Assembly (NCBI GenBank): GCA_026419705.1
Contig: JANZYY010000013.1
Coordinates: 1 to 23,843 of the forward strand
From: Fischerella sp.
GTDB taxonomy: Bacteria; Cyanobacteriota; Cyanobacteriia; Cyanobacteriales; Nostocaceae
DNA length: 23,843 bases
Direction: 5' to 3'
Positions 1 to 7,525 of this stretch are shown here, in pieces. A model generated the notes under the pieces. That model was given only the letters and a program-made list of their open reading frames with translations. It was not told where the DNA came from and did no database searches. The stretch's first letter is position 1. Every line of letters begins with the position of its first letter. The position numbers and the translations under genes are program-made.

Positions 1-19
1 AGATGTGTATAAGAGACAG
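1..19 (+). other. Tn5/Nextera mosaic-end adapter (technical)
   Basis: Bases 1-19 read AGATGTGTATAAGAGACAG, exactly the 19-base transposase mosaic end used in tagmentation libraries. Genomic sequence starts at about base 20. This is untrimmed library sequence, not biology, and it interrupts the leftward aldehyde dehydrogenase gene. Confidence 0.97.
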
Positions 20-665
20 AGAGAATATTCACCACACCAGGTGGAAAACCAGCTTCGATGATCAACTCGCCTACCCGCAGTGCTGATAACGGTGTTTGTT
101 CGGCAGTTTTCATCACTACCGTATTACCCGTTGCCAAAGCTGGTCCCAACTTCCACGCCTGCATCAATAATGGGAAGTTCCAAGGAATAATCTGACCTAC
201 CACGCCCACCGGCTCATGACGCGTATAGCAAAAGTACGGGCCATTGATAGGAATGGTCTTGCCTTGTACTTTATCAGCCCAGCCTGCATAGTAGCGATAA
301 CAAGCAATAACTAACTCGATGTCGCCGCGGGAATCATGCAGTGGTTTACCATTGTCTAGGGTTTCCAGATGCGCTAATTCATCGAGATTCTGCTCAATTA
401 GATCCGCCAATTTGTAGAGCAACTCACCCCGACGACTAGCTGACATCTGACGCCATTCGCCACTATTGAAAGCTTTGCGAGCTGCTGCGACTGCTTTATC
501 CACATCCGGAGCATCTGCTTCTGCAACATCACAGATGACTTCGCCCGTAGCGGGGTTAATCGTTTCAAACCTTTTACCACTGACGCTTTCTACCCACTCG
601 TTATTAATCAGCAGCTTGGTTGGACCAATTTTCACCTGTTGTTCTGGTCTGGTAGCTGTAACCAT
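20..665 (-). CDS. Aldehyde dehydrogenase, ALDH1/2-like (3' truncated)
   Basis: NAD(P)-dependent oxidation of an aldehyde to the acid. The reverse strand from ATG at 665 encodes about 215 N-terminal residues of a family normally near 490 residues. The end is lost at the adapter, so the catalytic Cys region is not present. Visible family features are the stretch YYAGWADK, the motif IIPWNFPLLMQAW (its Asn forms the oxyanion hole), then VMKTAEQTPLSA (cofactor-binding Lys) and EAGFPPGVVNI. These closely resemble class 1/2 ALDHs such as retinal and mitochondrial ALDH and some betaine-aldehyde dehydrogenases, so the substrate cannot be fixed. A strong Shine-Dalgarno, AAGGAGG, lies at 671-677 on the reverse strand and supports this start. 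The gene is divergent from the Rieske gene. Confidence 0.93.
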
Positions 666-1110
666 CAGGCCCTCCTTAAGCTTTTGTTAAAAAACTATGT
701 GAAATCTAATTCAGACTGATTGAGAACTGATTGAGAAATTAACCCATCATAAATTTCATGCATTAACTTTATTCACATCTTGCACCAATTGCAATAGCCA
801 AAAGGCAGCAGCCTACCACCCTCGTTACCACCCTTCAACCTGGTAAAGAGAACCAAAGCCTCTGGCTTTTATACAGAATGGTGCAAGATCAAAATCCATC
901 TTCATTTCCTCAGCAGTCTATTCATTATGTTGCTTTGCATACAAAAAGTTGTGCAATTTTATTTATATAAGTTGTAATTTATTTACATTTAATATCAAAC
1001 TATTTTTCCACAACCTCCAAGAAAATTCACTATGACAATTAAGTTAAAATTATACAGTCAAAGGGGAAAATCCCCACGACAAAATTAAAATATAGCGGAT
1101 CAACAAGCTT
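666..1110. promoter_or_regulatory. Divergent intergenic region, ALDH / Rieske
   Basis: This 445-base AT-rich spacer lies between two divergent genes and must carry both promoters. It contains a 113-base segment bounded by perfect 11-base inverted repeats (777-787 and 879-889), a 6-base stem with 3-base loop followed by T residues (855-869), and a small GGGGA/TCCCC hairpin (1063-1075) just upstream of the Rieske gene. A TATACA hexamer at 1051-1056 could be a -10 box. GTA-N7-TAC near 975 is one base short of an NtcA site. No gene was found. Confidence 0.5.
777..889. repeat. 113-bp segment with 11-bp terminal inverted repeats
   Basis: ATCTTGCACCA at 777-787 is exactly the reverse complement of TGGTGCAAGAT at 879-889. 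The 91-base interior has its own short dyad (AAAGCC-TCT-GGCTTT, 855-869). No obvious target-site duplication flanks it. It could be a structured leader, paired operator half-sites or a miniature inverted-repeat element. Confidence 0.5.
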
Positions 1111-1554
1111 ATGAATCGTCGTGAATTTATCGGTTGGGTAGGTGTGGGAAGTTTTGCCAGTTCTCTACCTTTAGTTATTGCAGCTTGTTCTTCGCAAACT
1201 AAGTCTCAGCAATCTACACCTCCTCCCCGCGCTGATGGTTTTCAAGAAGTTGGTACAGTAGCAGAGTTAGACAAAAGCGGTCAAATTCTTAATGAAGAAG
1301 CTGCCGCTGGTAAAGTATTGATTGTTCGAGATCCAAGTGACACAAGTAAATTAATTGCCTTAAACCCCACTTGCACTCACAAAGGTTGTATTGTGAGCTG
1401 GAAAAAAGACCAAAATGCTTTTGTGTGTCCCTGTCATGGTTCCAAATATGCCAGTGATGGCAAAGTGATAAATGGCCCGGCAGAAAAACCCCTACCTACC
1501 TACATAGCAAAGCTAGAAGGCAATGTAGTTCTGGTGAAAGCAGTCCAGGACTAG
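1111..1554 (+). CDS. Rieske [2Fe-2S] protein, Tat-type lipoprotein
   Basis: Small Rieske ferredoxin-like electron carrier of 147 residues, predicted to be exported and membrane-anchored. The N-terminus has a twin-arginine motif (NRREFIGWV, residues 2-10), a hydrophobic stretch and a lipobox-like VIAAC, so Cys26 could be lipidated. A Gln/Ser/Pro-rich linker follows (27-40). The Rieske domain has box 1 CTHKGC (C88, H90, C93) and box 2 CPCHGS (C106, C108, H109), with the proline loop GPAEKPLP at 122-129. All cluster ligands and both disulfide Cys are present. It is shorter than cytochrome b6f PetC (about 180 residues) and lacks PetC's N-terminal helix arrangement, so it is not the main b6f subunit. 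The redox partner is unknown. It stands alone, 163 bases before proA. Confidence 0.9.
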   Translation: MNRREFIGWVGVGSFASSLPLVIAACSSQTKSQQSTPPPRADGFQEVGTVAELDKSGQILNEEAAAGKVLIVRDPSDTSKLIALNPTCTHKGCIVSWKKDQNAFVCPCHGSKYASDGKVINGPAEKPLPTYIAKLEGNVVLVKAVQD

Positions 1555-1632
1555 GGGATAGAAGCTGGAAGCTAGGGATTAAGAAACAGGAAGTTTTATC
1601 TTTTTGTTGTGAACCTGTTCTAAAGGGTCTTT

Positions 1633-1660
1633 TGACTAATGACCAATGACTAATAACTGA
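1633..1660. repeat. Heptanucleotide STRR (TGACTAA-type, 4 units)
   Basis: Four consecutive heptamers, TGACTAA, TGACCAA, TGACTAA and TAACTGA, lie between the Rieske gene and proA. This is the typical cyanobacterial short tandem repeat format in an intergenic position. A two-unit relative (CCAATGA, CAAATGA) lies near 16203-16216. Confidence 0.75.
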
Positions 1661-1717
1661 ATGAGTATCTAAGTTGATACGATTGTAAAAAGGCAAAGAT
1701 TCAGATTCTTTTGTGAC

Positions 1718-3028
1718 ATGACTATTTCTGATGATAATTCATCAAACCTAATTGCAATAGCCAAAAAAACTCGCCTGGCAGCACTCAAGCTAGCAGTCCT
1801 ACCAACTGAGGCAAAAAACCAGGCGATTGCAGCGATCGCCCAAGCTTTAGAGACAGGAAAAGATGAAATTTTGCAAGCAAACGTTGCTGATTGTCAAGCA
1901 GCAGCTACTCAAGGAATTGCCAAACCACTCTATAAGCGCTTGCAGTTGGATGAGCATAAACTAAGAGATGCGATCGCAGGAGTAACAGATGTTGGCAAAC
2001 TTGCCGATCCAGTTGGTGCGGTGCAGATTCACCGCGAACTAGATAAAGGCTTAATTCTCAAGCGCATCACTTGTCCATTGGGAGTTTTGGGCGTTATTTT
2101 TGAAGCGCGTCCAGAGGCGGCGATTCAAATTGCCGCTTTAGCGATCAAGTCGGGCAATGGCGTTATTCTTAAAGGTGGCAAAGAAGCAATTCGTTCTTGC
2201 GAAGCAATAGTGAAAGCAATTAAACAGGGATTATCTCAAACTGCTGTTCACCCAGATGTGGTGCAGTTACTGACAACAAGAGAAGAAACTATAGAACTTT
2301 TGAAACTAGATAAATATGTAGATTTAATTATTCCCAGAGGTTCTAATTCTTTTGTACGATTTGTGCAGGAAAATACCCGTATTCCTGTCTTAGGTCATGA
2401 AGATGGTATTTGTCATCTTTATGTAGATAAAGCCGCTGATATTGACAAAGCAGTGACAATCACTGTTGATGCAAAAATACAATATCCTGCTGCTTGCAAT
2501 GCTATTGAAACTTTGCTAGTTCATAGCGATATCGCCGCAACTTTTCTACCAAAGGTTGCAGAGGCTCTGCAAGCACAAAATGTAGAATTAAGAGGCGATG
2601 AACGTAGCCGTGAGATTTTACAAAATATCACACCAGCTACAGAAAAAGACTGGGAAACCGAGTACAGCGATCTGATATTGGCGATTAAGATTGTGGATTC
2701 GTTGGAAGAAGCGATCGCCCACATTAACGATTACGGTTCTAAGCATACTGATGCGATCGTCACTGAAGATACAAAGGCGGCGGAAACTTTCCTCGCACTG
2801 GTTAATGCTGCAGGAGTATACCATAACTGTTCTACACGCTTTGCAGATGGTTTCCGCTACGGTTTCGGTGCAGAAGTTGGAATTAGCACTCAACAAATAC
2901 CTCCCCGCGGTCCTGTTGGTTTAGAAGGGTTGGTGACATATAAGTACCAGTTAACTGGCGATGGACATGTTGTCTCCACCTACACGGGTGCGAATGCTAA
3001 ATCCTTTACTCACAAGGATTTTGTGTAA
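1718..3028 (+). CDS. proA: Glutamate-5-semialdehyde dehydrogenase (gamma-glutamyl phosphate reductase)
   Basis: Second step of proline synthesis: NADPH-dependent reduction of gamma-glutamyl phosphate to glutamate semialdehyde in the cytoplasm. At 436 residues it is of normal family length. Visible motifs are PLGVLGVIFEARPEA (120-134), LKGGKEAIRSC (151-161), IIPRGSNSFV (204-213) and the catalytic Cys in QYPAACNAIETLL (C260). The C-terminal ADGFRYGFGAEVGIST and RGPVGLEGL segments are also typical. The ATG at 1718 is used although no clear Shine-Dalgarno precedes it, because the family N-terminus starts here. proB is not adjacent. Three HIP1 sites occur inside the gene, as is common in cyanobacterial coding DNA. 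Confidence 0.97.
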   Translation: MTISDDNSSNLIAIAKKTRLAALKLAVLPTEAKNQAIAAIAQALETGKDEILQANVADCQAAATQGIAKPLYKRLQLDEHKLRDAIAGVTDVGKLADPVGAVQIHRELDKGLILKRITCPLGVLGVIFEARPEAAIQIAALAIKSGNGVILKGGKEAIRSCEAIVKAIKQGLSQTAVHPDVVQLLTTREETIELLKLDKYVDLIIPRGSNSFVRFVQENTRIPVLGHEDGICHLYVDKAADIDKAVTITVDAKIQYPAACNAIETLLVHSDIAATFLPKVAEALQAQNVELRGDERSREILQNITPATEKDWETEYSDLILAIKIVDSLEEAIAHINDYGSKHTDAIVTEDTKAAETFLALVNAAGVYHNCSTRFADGFRYGFGAEVGISTQQIPPRGPVGLEGLVTYKYQLTGDGHVVSTYTGANAKSFTHKDFV

Positions 3029-3126
3029 AAGGCGTTACATAAAATGGCGATGGCTGACCGCAGGCTAAAGCCACAGACGCCAAGAACGACAAGCATTGAA
3101 TTTTTCAATACTAAACAAGAAATTTT

Positions 3127-3186
3127 CTTCGTGTCTTGGTGTCTTTGTGGTGTTTTCTTGAACCACTAAGACACTGAGACACCAAG
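3127..3186. repeat. Long imperfect hairpin, 'CACCAAGACAC' dispersed repeat family
   Basis: The left arm (3127-3151) and the reverse complement of the right arm (3162-3186) agree at 21 of 25 positions, with a 10-base loop. The arms consist of GTGTCTTGGTGTCTTTGTGG-type sequence. A second hairpin of the same type lies at 22103-22160 and single arms occur near 14107-14122, so this is a dispersed family and not a gene-specific terminator. Confidence 0.75.
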
Positions 3187-3370
3187 TCGAATCAGGAAAT
3201 GACCGAAGAAAGGCAGCGGGAGCTGAGGGCAGAAGGCTTAAGTCAAATTTAATACCTTTTTTTAGTCCGATGCATTCTGCCCGAAAGGTTTCAAGCCCCC
3301 AAATTTATTTGTGGAGAAGATAATGAGATACAAAGCATCATTGTTAGAAACCCCTAAATTTATGGGGTAC

Positions 3371-3391
3371 CCTTCTGCCTTCTGCCTTCTC
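3371..3391. repeat. Heptanucleotide STRR (CCTTCTG, 3 units)
   Basis: CCTTCTG, CCTTCTG and CCTTCTC are consecutive heptamers in the proA/menF spacer. Confidence 0.7.
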
Positions 3392-3647
3392 ATCAAAGTT
3401 CTCTCAAACTCTTATCTTTTCTTGTCCTACCCTGCACTCCCAAGGCGTAAGCCCTTCTCGTAGAGTAGTCGCTGCGCGTCTATGCGTGCTTTGTGGTTCG
3501 TTAAATCATGGATTTTATATCAAGCGCTTCCTCACTTTTACGTGTGAATGTGTGAAAGCGAGAATTTATTGGTAGTTGTTTTAGCACCGCTGGTTAAGCT
3601 CCATAATTATAATACCTGAGATAATAAATAAATAAAAGTAAGCTTGG

Positions 3648-3662
3648 TTGCCAGTTTGGCAA
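3648..3662. promoter_or_regulatory. TTGCCA-N3-TGGCAA dyad
   Basis: A perfect 6-base dyad with a 3-base centre. The same dyad with a different centre (AAA instead of GTT) occurs at 13360-13374, and in both places an AAGCTTG/AGCTTGG string lies at or just before the left arm. It could be a protein-binding palindrome or part of a dispersed repeat. Confidence 0.35.
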
Positions 3663-3778
3663 TTTTACCTCACAGAAAAAGAAAAAATACTTATGATAAT
3701 TTTTACTACAAAAATCATTGTCAAAATTAAGAAGTGTATCATTCACTCTCACAAAATAGTCATCTACTTCTGCCTTCT

Positions 3779-5194
3779 TTAAACTAATGCTTTCAATAAT
3801 GCCTGAAGTTTAAGTTGAATTTCAACCAGTTCTTTTTCCGGATCGGAACCCGCAACAATACCCGCACCTGCGTAAAGTCTAGCGCGATCGCCATCTATGA
3901 GTGCAGAACGAATCCCGACAATAAATTCACAATTGCCATCTGCGTCTATCCATCCCAACGGTGCAGCATACAATCCTCTCTCAAAGCTTTCGTAACGACG
4001 AATCTCAGCACAGGCGATCTCTGGTGCTGCACCAGCTACTGCTGGCGTGGGATGTAATTGCGAAATTATTTGTAATGGATGGACGTGTTCGGGAACTAAG
4101 GCGCTAATCGGTGTCCATAAATGCTGGATGTTAGATAACTGTCGCAACCGAGATGGTAAAAGCTGCGGTAATACACCTAGTTGCGATAGACGTTGAGTGA
4201 TAAAATCAATTACGAGTGAATGCTCATGTCTTTCTTTTTCACTATTGAGTAGTTGATCGGCATTGGTAGCATCTTCAGCAGGTGTTTTTCCTCGTGGTGC
4301 ACTTCCTGCTAGCGCATCAGTAATTAATTGTTGCTTGTGAATGCTAATTAAACGTTCTGGACTAGCACCAATAAAGTTTTGCCCCTTGCCGTTACTTGTA
4401 GAAAAAATATAACAATTCGGATGTAGCTGCCGCAGGTTGTGTAAAGAATTAAACAAATTAAAAGGAGTATCAGATCTCACATCTAGTGCATCTGCTAGTA
4501 CTATTTTACTTACATGCCTAGAATTAATTGTTTCTAAAGCTGAAAATACCGAACGTTTAAATTTATCAGGATTCGCAACGGATTTTTTGCTGAATTTTAG
4601 CTCTCGACAATCTCGATGGTGAGAATGATATTCCAAAGATTGGAGAATTTCAATTTTTCTCCATAGAACATACAAAAATTTTTCAATATTTACATCAGCG
4701 TGAATAATTGTGTTAGCAACTAATATACAGCGTTTATCTTTTACTGCTATCTGCCAACGAGGCACAAAAACTGTACTTGCTGGAAAAGGATAATCTTCAT
4801 GGTAATTTTTATCAAAAAAACTGAAACTACAAAAAAATAGTGGTCTCGAAAAAATTTCTTCTGTACTGCTAAAATTTATTATATGTCTTAAGCAATTTTT
4901 AATAAATTCTTCTGATTTGCTAAACCGTTCTCTTCCTTCAATTTGTAGTTTTGCTACAGCGTCAATTGCTGCAATAGCTTCTTTTTTACCCTGATTTTCC
5001 CAATAAAAATTAAGCTGATTTGGCTGTGCGAGCTTGTCCAGTACTAGCAGCGGGTCAACCAAGTTAATTTCCAGTGAAATACTAGCTATTTGTGCAGAAT
5101 TATTTTTTATACTCTTTCGCTGAGCAGCAACAAGAAATTGGTATAGTTCCTTATTGTATACAAAAAAGTCAGCAGGACATGGTGAAACTGTCAT
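3779..5194 (-). CDS. menF: Isochorismate synthase
   Basis: Converts chorismate to isochorismate, the committed step towards phylloquinone. The 471 residues match chorismate-utilising enzymes with a variable N-terminal half (about 1-200) and a conserved catalytic C-terminal half. Visible motifs are SKIVLAD with the conserved Lys230 (general base in characterised MenF), FIGASPERL (275-282), ALAGSAPRGKTPAED (294-308), HPTPAVAGAAPE (381-392), RGLYAAPLGW (406-415) and YAGAGIVAGSDPEKEL (441-456). ALAGSAPRG favours isochorismate synthase over anthranilate synthase. It is transcribed away from menA with a 305-base shared upstream region. A salicylate-type isochorismate synthase is the alternative, but the men context makes MenF much more likely. 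Confidence 0.94.
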   Translation of the reverse strand: MTVSPCPADFFVYNKELYQFLVAAQRKSIKNNSAQIASISLEINLVDPLLVLDKLAQPNQLNFYWENQGKKEAIAAIDAVAKLQIEGRERFSKSEEFIKNCLRHIINFSSTEEIFSRPLFFCSFSFFDKNYHEDYPFPASTVFVPRWQIAVKDKRCILVANTIIHADVNIEKFLYVLWRKIEILQSLEYHSHHRDCRELKFSKKSVANPDKFKRSVFSALETINSRHVSKIVLADALDVRSDTPFNLFNSLHNLRQLHPNCYIFSTSNGKGQNFIGASPERLISIHKQQLITDALAGSAPRGKTPAEDATNADQLLNSEKERHEHSLVIDFITQRLSQLGVLPQLLPSRLRQLSNIQHLWTPISALVPEHVHPLQIISQLHPTPAVAGAAPEIACAEIRRYESFERGLYAAPLGWIDADGNCEFIVGIRSALIDGDRARLYAGAGIVAGSDPEKELVEIQLKLQALLKALV

Positions 5195-5375
5195 GGATCT
5201 AAAAATAGTAAATTTTTTTGAAGTTATCTTCCTAAAGAGTGATAGATCGTGGTCGTATTTCTACAGGTAACATAAACAGTCGCTATTTCACCAGCGTGTT
5301 GGCTCTGCTAGATTGTGGTTTCGCAATACCCTATTTGGCATTGCCTGCTTCGGGATGCAAATAGCAGTTCGTGAC

Positions 5376-5392
5376 ATGAGATTAAATCTCAT
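5376..5392. promoter_or_regulatory. 17-bp palindrome upstream of menA
   Basis: Perfect 8-base arms (ATGAGATT / AATCTCAT) around a single central base. The geometry suits a dimeric regulator, but no known operator is recognised. Confidence 0.35.
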
Positions 5393-5430
5393 AGGTAGAA
5401 AAATGGCTTTCTTACAGGGTCTCACCTACA

Positions 5431-5452
5431 TATGGTTTGTATCCAAACCATA
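5431..5452 (+). promoter_or_regulatory. Hairpin in probable menA leader
   Basis: Perfect 9-base arms TATGGTTTG and CAAACCATA around a TATC loop, 47 bases before the menA start. No T-run follows, so it is not a classical terminator. It could be an operator or a leader hairpin. Confidence 0.4.
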
Positions 5453-5499
5453 AGTTTTGGGCATAGGAAAGGTGCTGGCAATTGAATTGATTGTGAGTA

Positions 5500-6408
5500 A
5501 TGAATACAAAGCTGATTTCATATCCCCAAAATAATCCCAAAACCAAGTTATGGATGGCAGCGATAAAACCGCCAATGTACAGCGTTGCAATTATGCCTAT
5601 CTGGGTAGGAACGGCTGTAGCCTTTGCGGAAAATAAAACTTTAAATGCAACAAATTTTCTGACTTTTTTGGCTGCTGCAATTTTGATTTTGGCTTGGGAA
5701 AATCTCAGTAATGATGTTTTTGATTCTGAAACAGGAATCGATCGGAATAAACATCATTCTCTAGTGAATTTGACTGGTAACAAGTTATTAATATTTTGGT
5801 TAGGCAATATATTTTTATGTTTAGGATTGCTAGGGATATTAGCGATCGCTTGGTGGCAACGTGACTTAACTGTCATAGGGTTAGTCCTCGTCTGCTGTGC
5901 TTTGGGCTATGCTTACCAAGGGCCTCCCTTTCGTTTAGGATACCAGGGTTTAGGGGAAATTCTTTGCTTTTTTGCGTTTGGACCACTAGCGGTTTCGGCA
6001 GCATACTACAGCCAAACTCAAAGTTGGTCAACGCTAAATTTAACAGCCTCGGTGATTGTGGGAATTGCTACAACTTTAATTTTGTATTGCTCACACTTTC
6101 ACCAAGTTCAAGATGATTTAGCAGCAGGAAAGCGATCGCCCATTGTTCGGCTGGGAACGCAAAGAGGCGCACAATTTTTACATTGGTTTACTGGTAGCAT
6201 TTACGCCCTTAGTTTTTTGTGGGTAGTTTGGGGAATTTTTCCCGCGTGGACATTACTGAGTTGGGTGAGTTTGCCTTTTGCCATCAAATTATGCACTCAT
6301 GTCCGGCAAAATCACGATCGCCCAGAAAAAGTCAGTAACTGCAAATTCATCGCCGTCGCCGTGCATTTTTGGTGTTGTTTGCTATTCGGTGTAGGATTTA
6401 TGCTTTAA
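5500..6408 (+). CDS. menA: 1,4-dihydroxy-2-naphthoate phytyltransferase
   Basis: Integral membrane UbiA-family prenyltransferase that attaches the phytyl chain to DHNA, giving demethylphylloquinone for photosystem I. The 302 residues are mostly hydrophobic with about eight or nine membrane segments. The first Asp-rich motif is NDVFDSETGID (71-81), the second is HQVQDDLAAGKRS (201-213), and GYAYQGPPFRLGYQGLGE (136-153) is characteristic of MenA. No strong Shine-Dalgarno is seen before ATG 5500, but the next Met (Met19) would remove the N-terminal segment leading into the first helix. It heads a rightward menA-menC-menE set. A separate 2-phytyl transferase (homogentisate pathway) is excluded by the MenA-type motifs and context. 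Confidence 0.94.
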   Translation: MNTKLISYPQNNPKTKLWMAAIKPPMYSVAIMPIWVGTAVAFAENKTLNATNFLTFLAAAILILAWENLSNDVFDSETGIDRNKHHSLVNLTGNKLLIFWLGNIFLCLGLLGILAIAWWQRDLTVIGLVLVCCALGYAYQGPPFRLGYQGLGEILCFFAFGPLAVSAAYYSQTQSWSTLNLTASVIVGIATTLILYCSHFHQVQDDLAAGKRSPIVRLGTQRGAQFLHWFTGSIYALSFLWVVWGIFPAWTLLSWVSLPFAIKLCTHVRQNHDRPEKVSNCKFIAVAVHFWCCLLFGVGFML

Positions 6409-6415
6409 GTTTTTG

Positions 6416-6485
6416 TTGGTGGTTGGTGGTTGGTAGTTGGTTGTTCCAAGCAACAAACAACTAACAACAAACAACGAATAACAAA
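6416..6485. repeat. Paired heptanucleotide STRRs forming a hairpin
   Basis: The menA/menC spacer holds four TTGGTGG-type heptamers (6416-6443) followed by five CAACAAA-type heptamers (6451-6485). The arms are roughly complementary, and GTTGGTTGTT pairs with AACAAACAAC with one mismatch, so the transcript could fold into a long imperfect stem between the two genes. Confidence 0.75.
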
Positions 6486-6514
6486 CCCTGACGAATTGAT
6501 TTAATTTTGAGGTA

Positions 6515-7525
6515 GTGAATTACAGATTTGAATTTCGTCCTTATCAACGGAAGTTTGTACGTGCAGTTGCAACCAGTCACGGTATTTGGGATATCCGTGA
6601 AGGTATCATTATTCGCCTCACAGATAAAACCGATCGAGTCGGTTGGGGGGAAATCGCCCCGATCGGTTGGTTTGGTTCGGAAACCCTAGCACAAGCCTTG
6701 GATTTTTGTCGTCAACTACCAAAGGAAATTACAGAGGAGACTATTTTTTCTATTCCCGATGAATTACCCGCCTGTCAGTTTGGATTTGAGTCAGCGCTTT
6801 TGGGAATAGGGCACTGGGAATTGGGAATTGGGAATTGGATCTTTTCTATGCCCGATCCCCCTTGCCCAATGCCCCTTACCCAAATTTCATATAGCGGTTT
6901 ACTACCCGCAGGATCAGCAGCACTACAGGCGTGGGAGGCGCTTTACCAGCAAGGATACTCTACTTTGAAATGGAAAATAGGTGTTTATGCTACACCTGTT
7001 GAATTGGAGATCTTGGAATTGCTGATTCAAAGCTTACCAGCCTCCACAAAACTGCGATTAGATGCTAACGGCGGACTCAGCCAGGAGGAAGCTAATTTAT
7101 GGCTGGAAACTTGCGATCGCCTTAATGCTAATCATGAATTGCCTGTAGAAATTGAATTTATTGAACAACCCCTATCTGTAGATCAATTTCCAGCGATTTT
7201 GGCATTGAGTCGTTGCTATCAAACGGCGATCGCTTTAGATGAGTCTGTAGCTACCCTCCAGCAATTAAAGTACTGTTATCAACAAGGTTGGCGGGGAATT
7301 TTTGTTATTAAACCAGGAATAATTGGTTTCCCATCCCGCCTGCGTCAGTTTTGCCAACAGTATGAAATTGATGCTGTGTTTTCATCTGTATTTGAAACTG
7401 CCATTGGTAGAAAAGCCGCACTCCAACTAGCAGTGGAATTATCGCGACACAACAGGGCAGTAGGTTTTGGTGTCAATCACTGGTTTACTGAAGATGAGGC
7501 TATTGAGCAGGAAAATGTATGGTAA
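6515..7525 (+). CDS. menC: o-Succinylbenzoate synthase
   Basis: Enolase-superfamily dehydratase that converts SHCHC to o-succinylbenzoate. The 336 residues begin at GTG 6515, preceded by GAGG, and the family N-terminus (NYRFEFRPY...) starts here. Active-site residues visible are LKWKIG (K152, K154), metal ligands D183 in LRLDANG, E217 in EFIEQP and D242 in ALDES, and K266 in VIKP. All are intact. Unusually, residues about 97-122 are encoded by an AATTGGG heptamer array and its C-rich counterpart (6801-6883), inserted in frame between the lid domain and the barrel. The last 7 bases overlap menE, suggesting translational coupling. Confidence 0.94.
   Translation: MNYRFEFRPYQRKFVRAVATSHGIWDIREGIIIRLTDKTDRVGWGEIAPIGWFGSETLAQALDFCRQLPKEITEETIFSIPDELPACQFGFESALLGIGHWELGIGNWIFSMPDPPCPMPLTQISYSGLLPAGSAALQAWEALYQQGYSTLKWKIGVYATPVELEILELLIQSLPASTKLRLDANGGLSQEEANLWLETCDRLNANHELPVEIEFIEQPLSVDQFPAILALSRCYQTAIALDESVATLQQLKYCYQQGWRGIFVIKPGIIGFPSRLRQFCQQYEIDAVFSSVFETAIGRKAALQLAVELSRHNRAVGFGVNHWFTEDEAIEQENVW
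6801..6883. repeat. STRR element inside menC (in frame)
   Basis: A G-rich arm with AATTGGG heptamers (6819-6838, preceded by GGGAATAGGGCACTGGG) and a C-rich arm (6851-6883, CCCGATCCCCC...CCCAATGCCCC) are loosely complementary. This is the composition of intergenic cyanobacterial STRRs, but here it encodes about 26 residues of MenC rich in Gly/Ile/Trp and then Pro/Cys. Confidence 0.8.

Larger units (their letters stand above)
3029..3778. other. 750-bp repeat-rich intergenic region, proA / menF
   Basis: The two flanking genes converge here and no convincing gene lies between them. In order it holds a GGCTGACCGCAGG block (3052-3064) shared with 14087-14099, a 25-base imperfect hairpin repeat (3127-3186), a CCCC/GGGG dyad around TAAATTTAT (3351-3366), a CCTTCTG heptamer array (3371-3391), a GGCGTAAGCC... 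/ GCTGCGCGTCT block (about 3439-3481) typical of dispersed cyanobacterial repeats, and a TTGCCA-N3-TGGCAA dyad (3648-3662). Confidence 0.6.
5195..5499. promoter_or_regulatory. Divergent menF / menA control region
   Basis: This 305-base spacer separates the start codons of menF (leftward) and menA (rightward), so it must contain both promoters. It has two clean dyads on the menA side: ATGAGATT-A-AATCTCAT at 5376-5392 and TATGGTTTG-N4-CAAACCATA at 5431-5452. No ORF of interest was found. Confidence 0.6.

Noticed and set aside
855..869. AAAGCC-TCT-GGCTTTT as an intrinsic terminator
   Set aside because: The stem is only 6 bases, the T-run is short, and it sits in a divergent promoter region where no transcript needs to end.
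970..985. NtcA site upstream of the Rieske gene
   Set aside because: The spacing in GTAATTTATTTAC is GTA-N7-TAC, not the required N8.
3044..3169. 41-codon ORF MAMADRRLKPQTP... after proA
   Set aside because: It consists of the dispersed repeat and the arm of the hairpin at 3127-3186, with no supporting start signal.
3371..3391. CRISPR-like array
   Set aside because: The repeated units are contiguous 7-mers with no spacers. No direct repeats with unique spacers were seen anywhere in the window.
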